From Ureibacillus manganicus DSM 26584 (GTDB taxonomy: Bacteria; Bacillota; Bacilli; Bacillales_A; Planococcaceae): a stretch of 64,000 nucleotides of DNA. This document shows, one piece after another, positions 63,135 through 64,000 of this stretch. The position numbers and the translations under genes are program-made. The notes beneath the pieces were generated by a model that was not told where the DNA came from, made no database searches, and was given only the letters and a program-made list of their open reading frames with translations. The stretch's first letter is position 1; each line of letters begins with the position of its first letter. The DNA lies in assembly GCF_000772945.1 (NCBI RefSeq), contig NZ_JPVN01000003.1, positions 62,001-126,000 of the forward strand, in the 5' to 3' direction.

Positions 63135-64000
63135 ATGGGGAATAATAACTTTTTTAGCCATGAGATTGTTATAATTACTGGAATGAGTGGAGCTGGTAAA
63201 ACAGTAGCTGTTCAAAGTTTTGAGGACTTAGGCTACTATTGTATTGATAATTTACCACCTGCACTACTAACTACGTTTTTAGCATTGATGAAAGAATCTG
63301 AAAGAAATATTACTCGTGTTGCAGCAGTAATGGATATGCGTGGTGGAGAGTTTTTTGATACGCTAATTGACGCTCTTGATAAGCTAGAAAAAGTCGAGGA
63401 TCTTAAAACTCGAGTATTATTTTTAGATGCCGACGATGAGACACTTGTACGCAGATATAAAGAAACGAGAAGATCCCATCCACTAGAGCCTCAAGGTTCA
63501 CCACTAGAAGGTATTAAAAAAGAAAGAGCACTACTTTCTGAGTTAAAAGGACGAGCTACGAACGTGTTTAATACTTCGTCGATGAAGCCGCGAGAACTAC
63601 GAGAAAAAATAGCGTTTGAATTTGCTAATGGAAGTAGTCCAACATTTTCAATCAATGTAATGTCTTTTGGTTTTAAAAACGGCATTCCTATTGATGCAGA
63701 CTTAGTTTTTGATGTCCGTTTTCTAAAAAATCCATATTATGTAGAAGAACTACGTCATAAAACTGGATTACAAGAAGAAGTATCTTCTTATGTTTTGGAA
63801 AATGAAGATACACAACAATTAATTACAAAATTAACGGATCTATTTAACTTTATGGTTCCCCAATATAAAAATGAAGGTAAGACACAATTAGTCATTGCAA
63901 TAGGTTGTACTGGAGGACAGCATCGATCTGTTACCTTAGCTGAATATTATGGCAAATATTTTAGCGAAAGCTATCAAACTGTCGTCACACATCGAGATGT
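63135..64000 (+). CDS. rapZ: RapZ-family nucleotide-binding protein YvcJ, 3' end beyond window
   Basis: The 288 visible residues cover nearly all of this roughly 290-295-residue family; the stop is beyond the window edge. It has Walker [21 protein letters not shown] (residues about 14-33), [54 protein letters not shown]-like (here FLKNPYY) and the C-terminal [15 protein letters not shown]. It binds GTP/ATP and UDP-sugars, and in B. subtilis affects competence. GGGGAGTGTTTTCC precedes the ATG. Downstream genes in Bacillus are yvcK/mgfK and whiA. Confidence 0.95.
   Translation, partial: MGNNNFFSHEIVIITGMSGAGKTVAVQSFEDLGYYCIDNLPPALLTTFLALMKESERNITRVAAVMDMRGGEFFDTLIDALDKLEKVEDLKTRVLFLDADDETLVRRYKETRRSHPLEPQGSPLEGIKKERALLSELKGRATNVFNTSSMKPRELREKIAFEFANGSSPTFSINVMSFGFKNGIPIDADLVFDVRFLKNPYYVEELRHKTGLQEEVSSYVLENEDTQQLITKLTDLFNFMVPQYKNEGKTQLVIAIGCTGGQHRSVTLAEYYGKYFSESYQTVVTHRD

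Overview
The window is AT-rich, gene-dense DNA from the chromosome of an endospore-forming member of the Bacillales. The gene set and order (yhaM, serC, prsA, scoC/hpr, yhaH, trpP, hit, ecsAB, then hmoB-hemEHY, yhfH, yhfL, then hprK-lgt-ppaX-yvoF-his-trxB-yvcI-rapZ) closely follow blocks that I recall from Bacillus subtilis, but block order and accessory content differ. Together with the AT-rich codon use this suggests a Lysinibacillus/Solibacillus-like Planococcaceae; the genus is an inference.

Layout. (1) 1-5.1 kb: the 5' end of an IS256-family element abutting the terminator of serA, serA with a T-box leader, then a FAD-dehydrogenase/crotonase-fold gene pair. (2) 5.1-5.8 kb: an array of 52-bp hairpin repeats. 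(3) 5.9-15.7 kb: the conserved yhzD-yhaM/serC/prsA/scoC/yhaH/trpP/hit/ecsAB neighbourhood (RNA decay, serine synthesis, secretion folding, protease/sporulation control). (4) 15.7-26.8 kb: a catabolic island with an IclR regulator, a NitT/TauT-type ABC importer and a complete lower meta-cleavage pathway from catechol to pyruvate and acetyl-CoA, with both the hydrolytic and the oxalocrotonate branch. (5) 26.9-29.9 kb: an XRE-cupin regulator, an MHS-type transporter and an ornithine-cyclodeaminase-family enzyme, followed by a second 52-bp array. (6) 30.4-34.6 kb: hmoB and hemE-hemH-hemY (coproporphyrin-dependent heme pathway). (7) 34.7-43.3 kb: a two-component system flanked by two lipoprotein genes (possible metal/redox sensing), yhfH, and a BceRSAB-type antimicrobial-peptide detoxification module. 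(8) 43.3-49.2 kb: yhfL acyl-CoA synthetase, an S9 peptidase, a DedA protein, and two more repeat arrays. (9) 49.6-64 kb: cytochrome c551, hprK-lgt-ppaX-yvoF, a further repeat array, hisZGDBHFI (without hisA), yvcD, trxB, yvcI and the 5' part of rapZ.

The most unusual feature is a set of five intergenic regions (about 5.15, 29.97, 44.97, 48.27 and 53.35 kb) filled with tandem imperfect hairpins. Stem sequences differ from array to array, yet the spacing between units is 52 bp almost everywhere, about five turns of B-DNA. Two core types are recognisable. Within arrays, paired arm positions change together, and one stem family occurs at two loci 43 kb apart. I know no described family that matches, although I could not run a search. 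Other points of interest are the his operon without hisA, the meta-cleavage pathway without a ring-hydroxylating upper pathway, the palindromic operator pair before the MHS transporter, and the lipoprotein/two-component/YtkA cluster.
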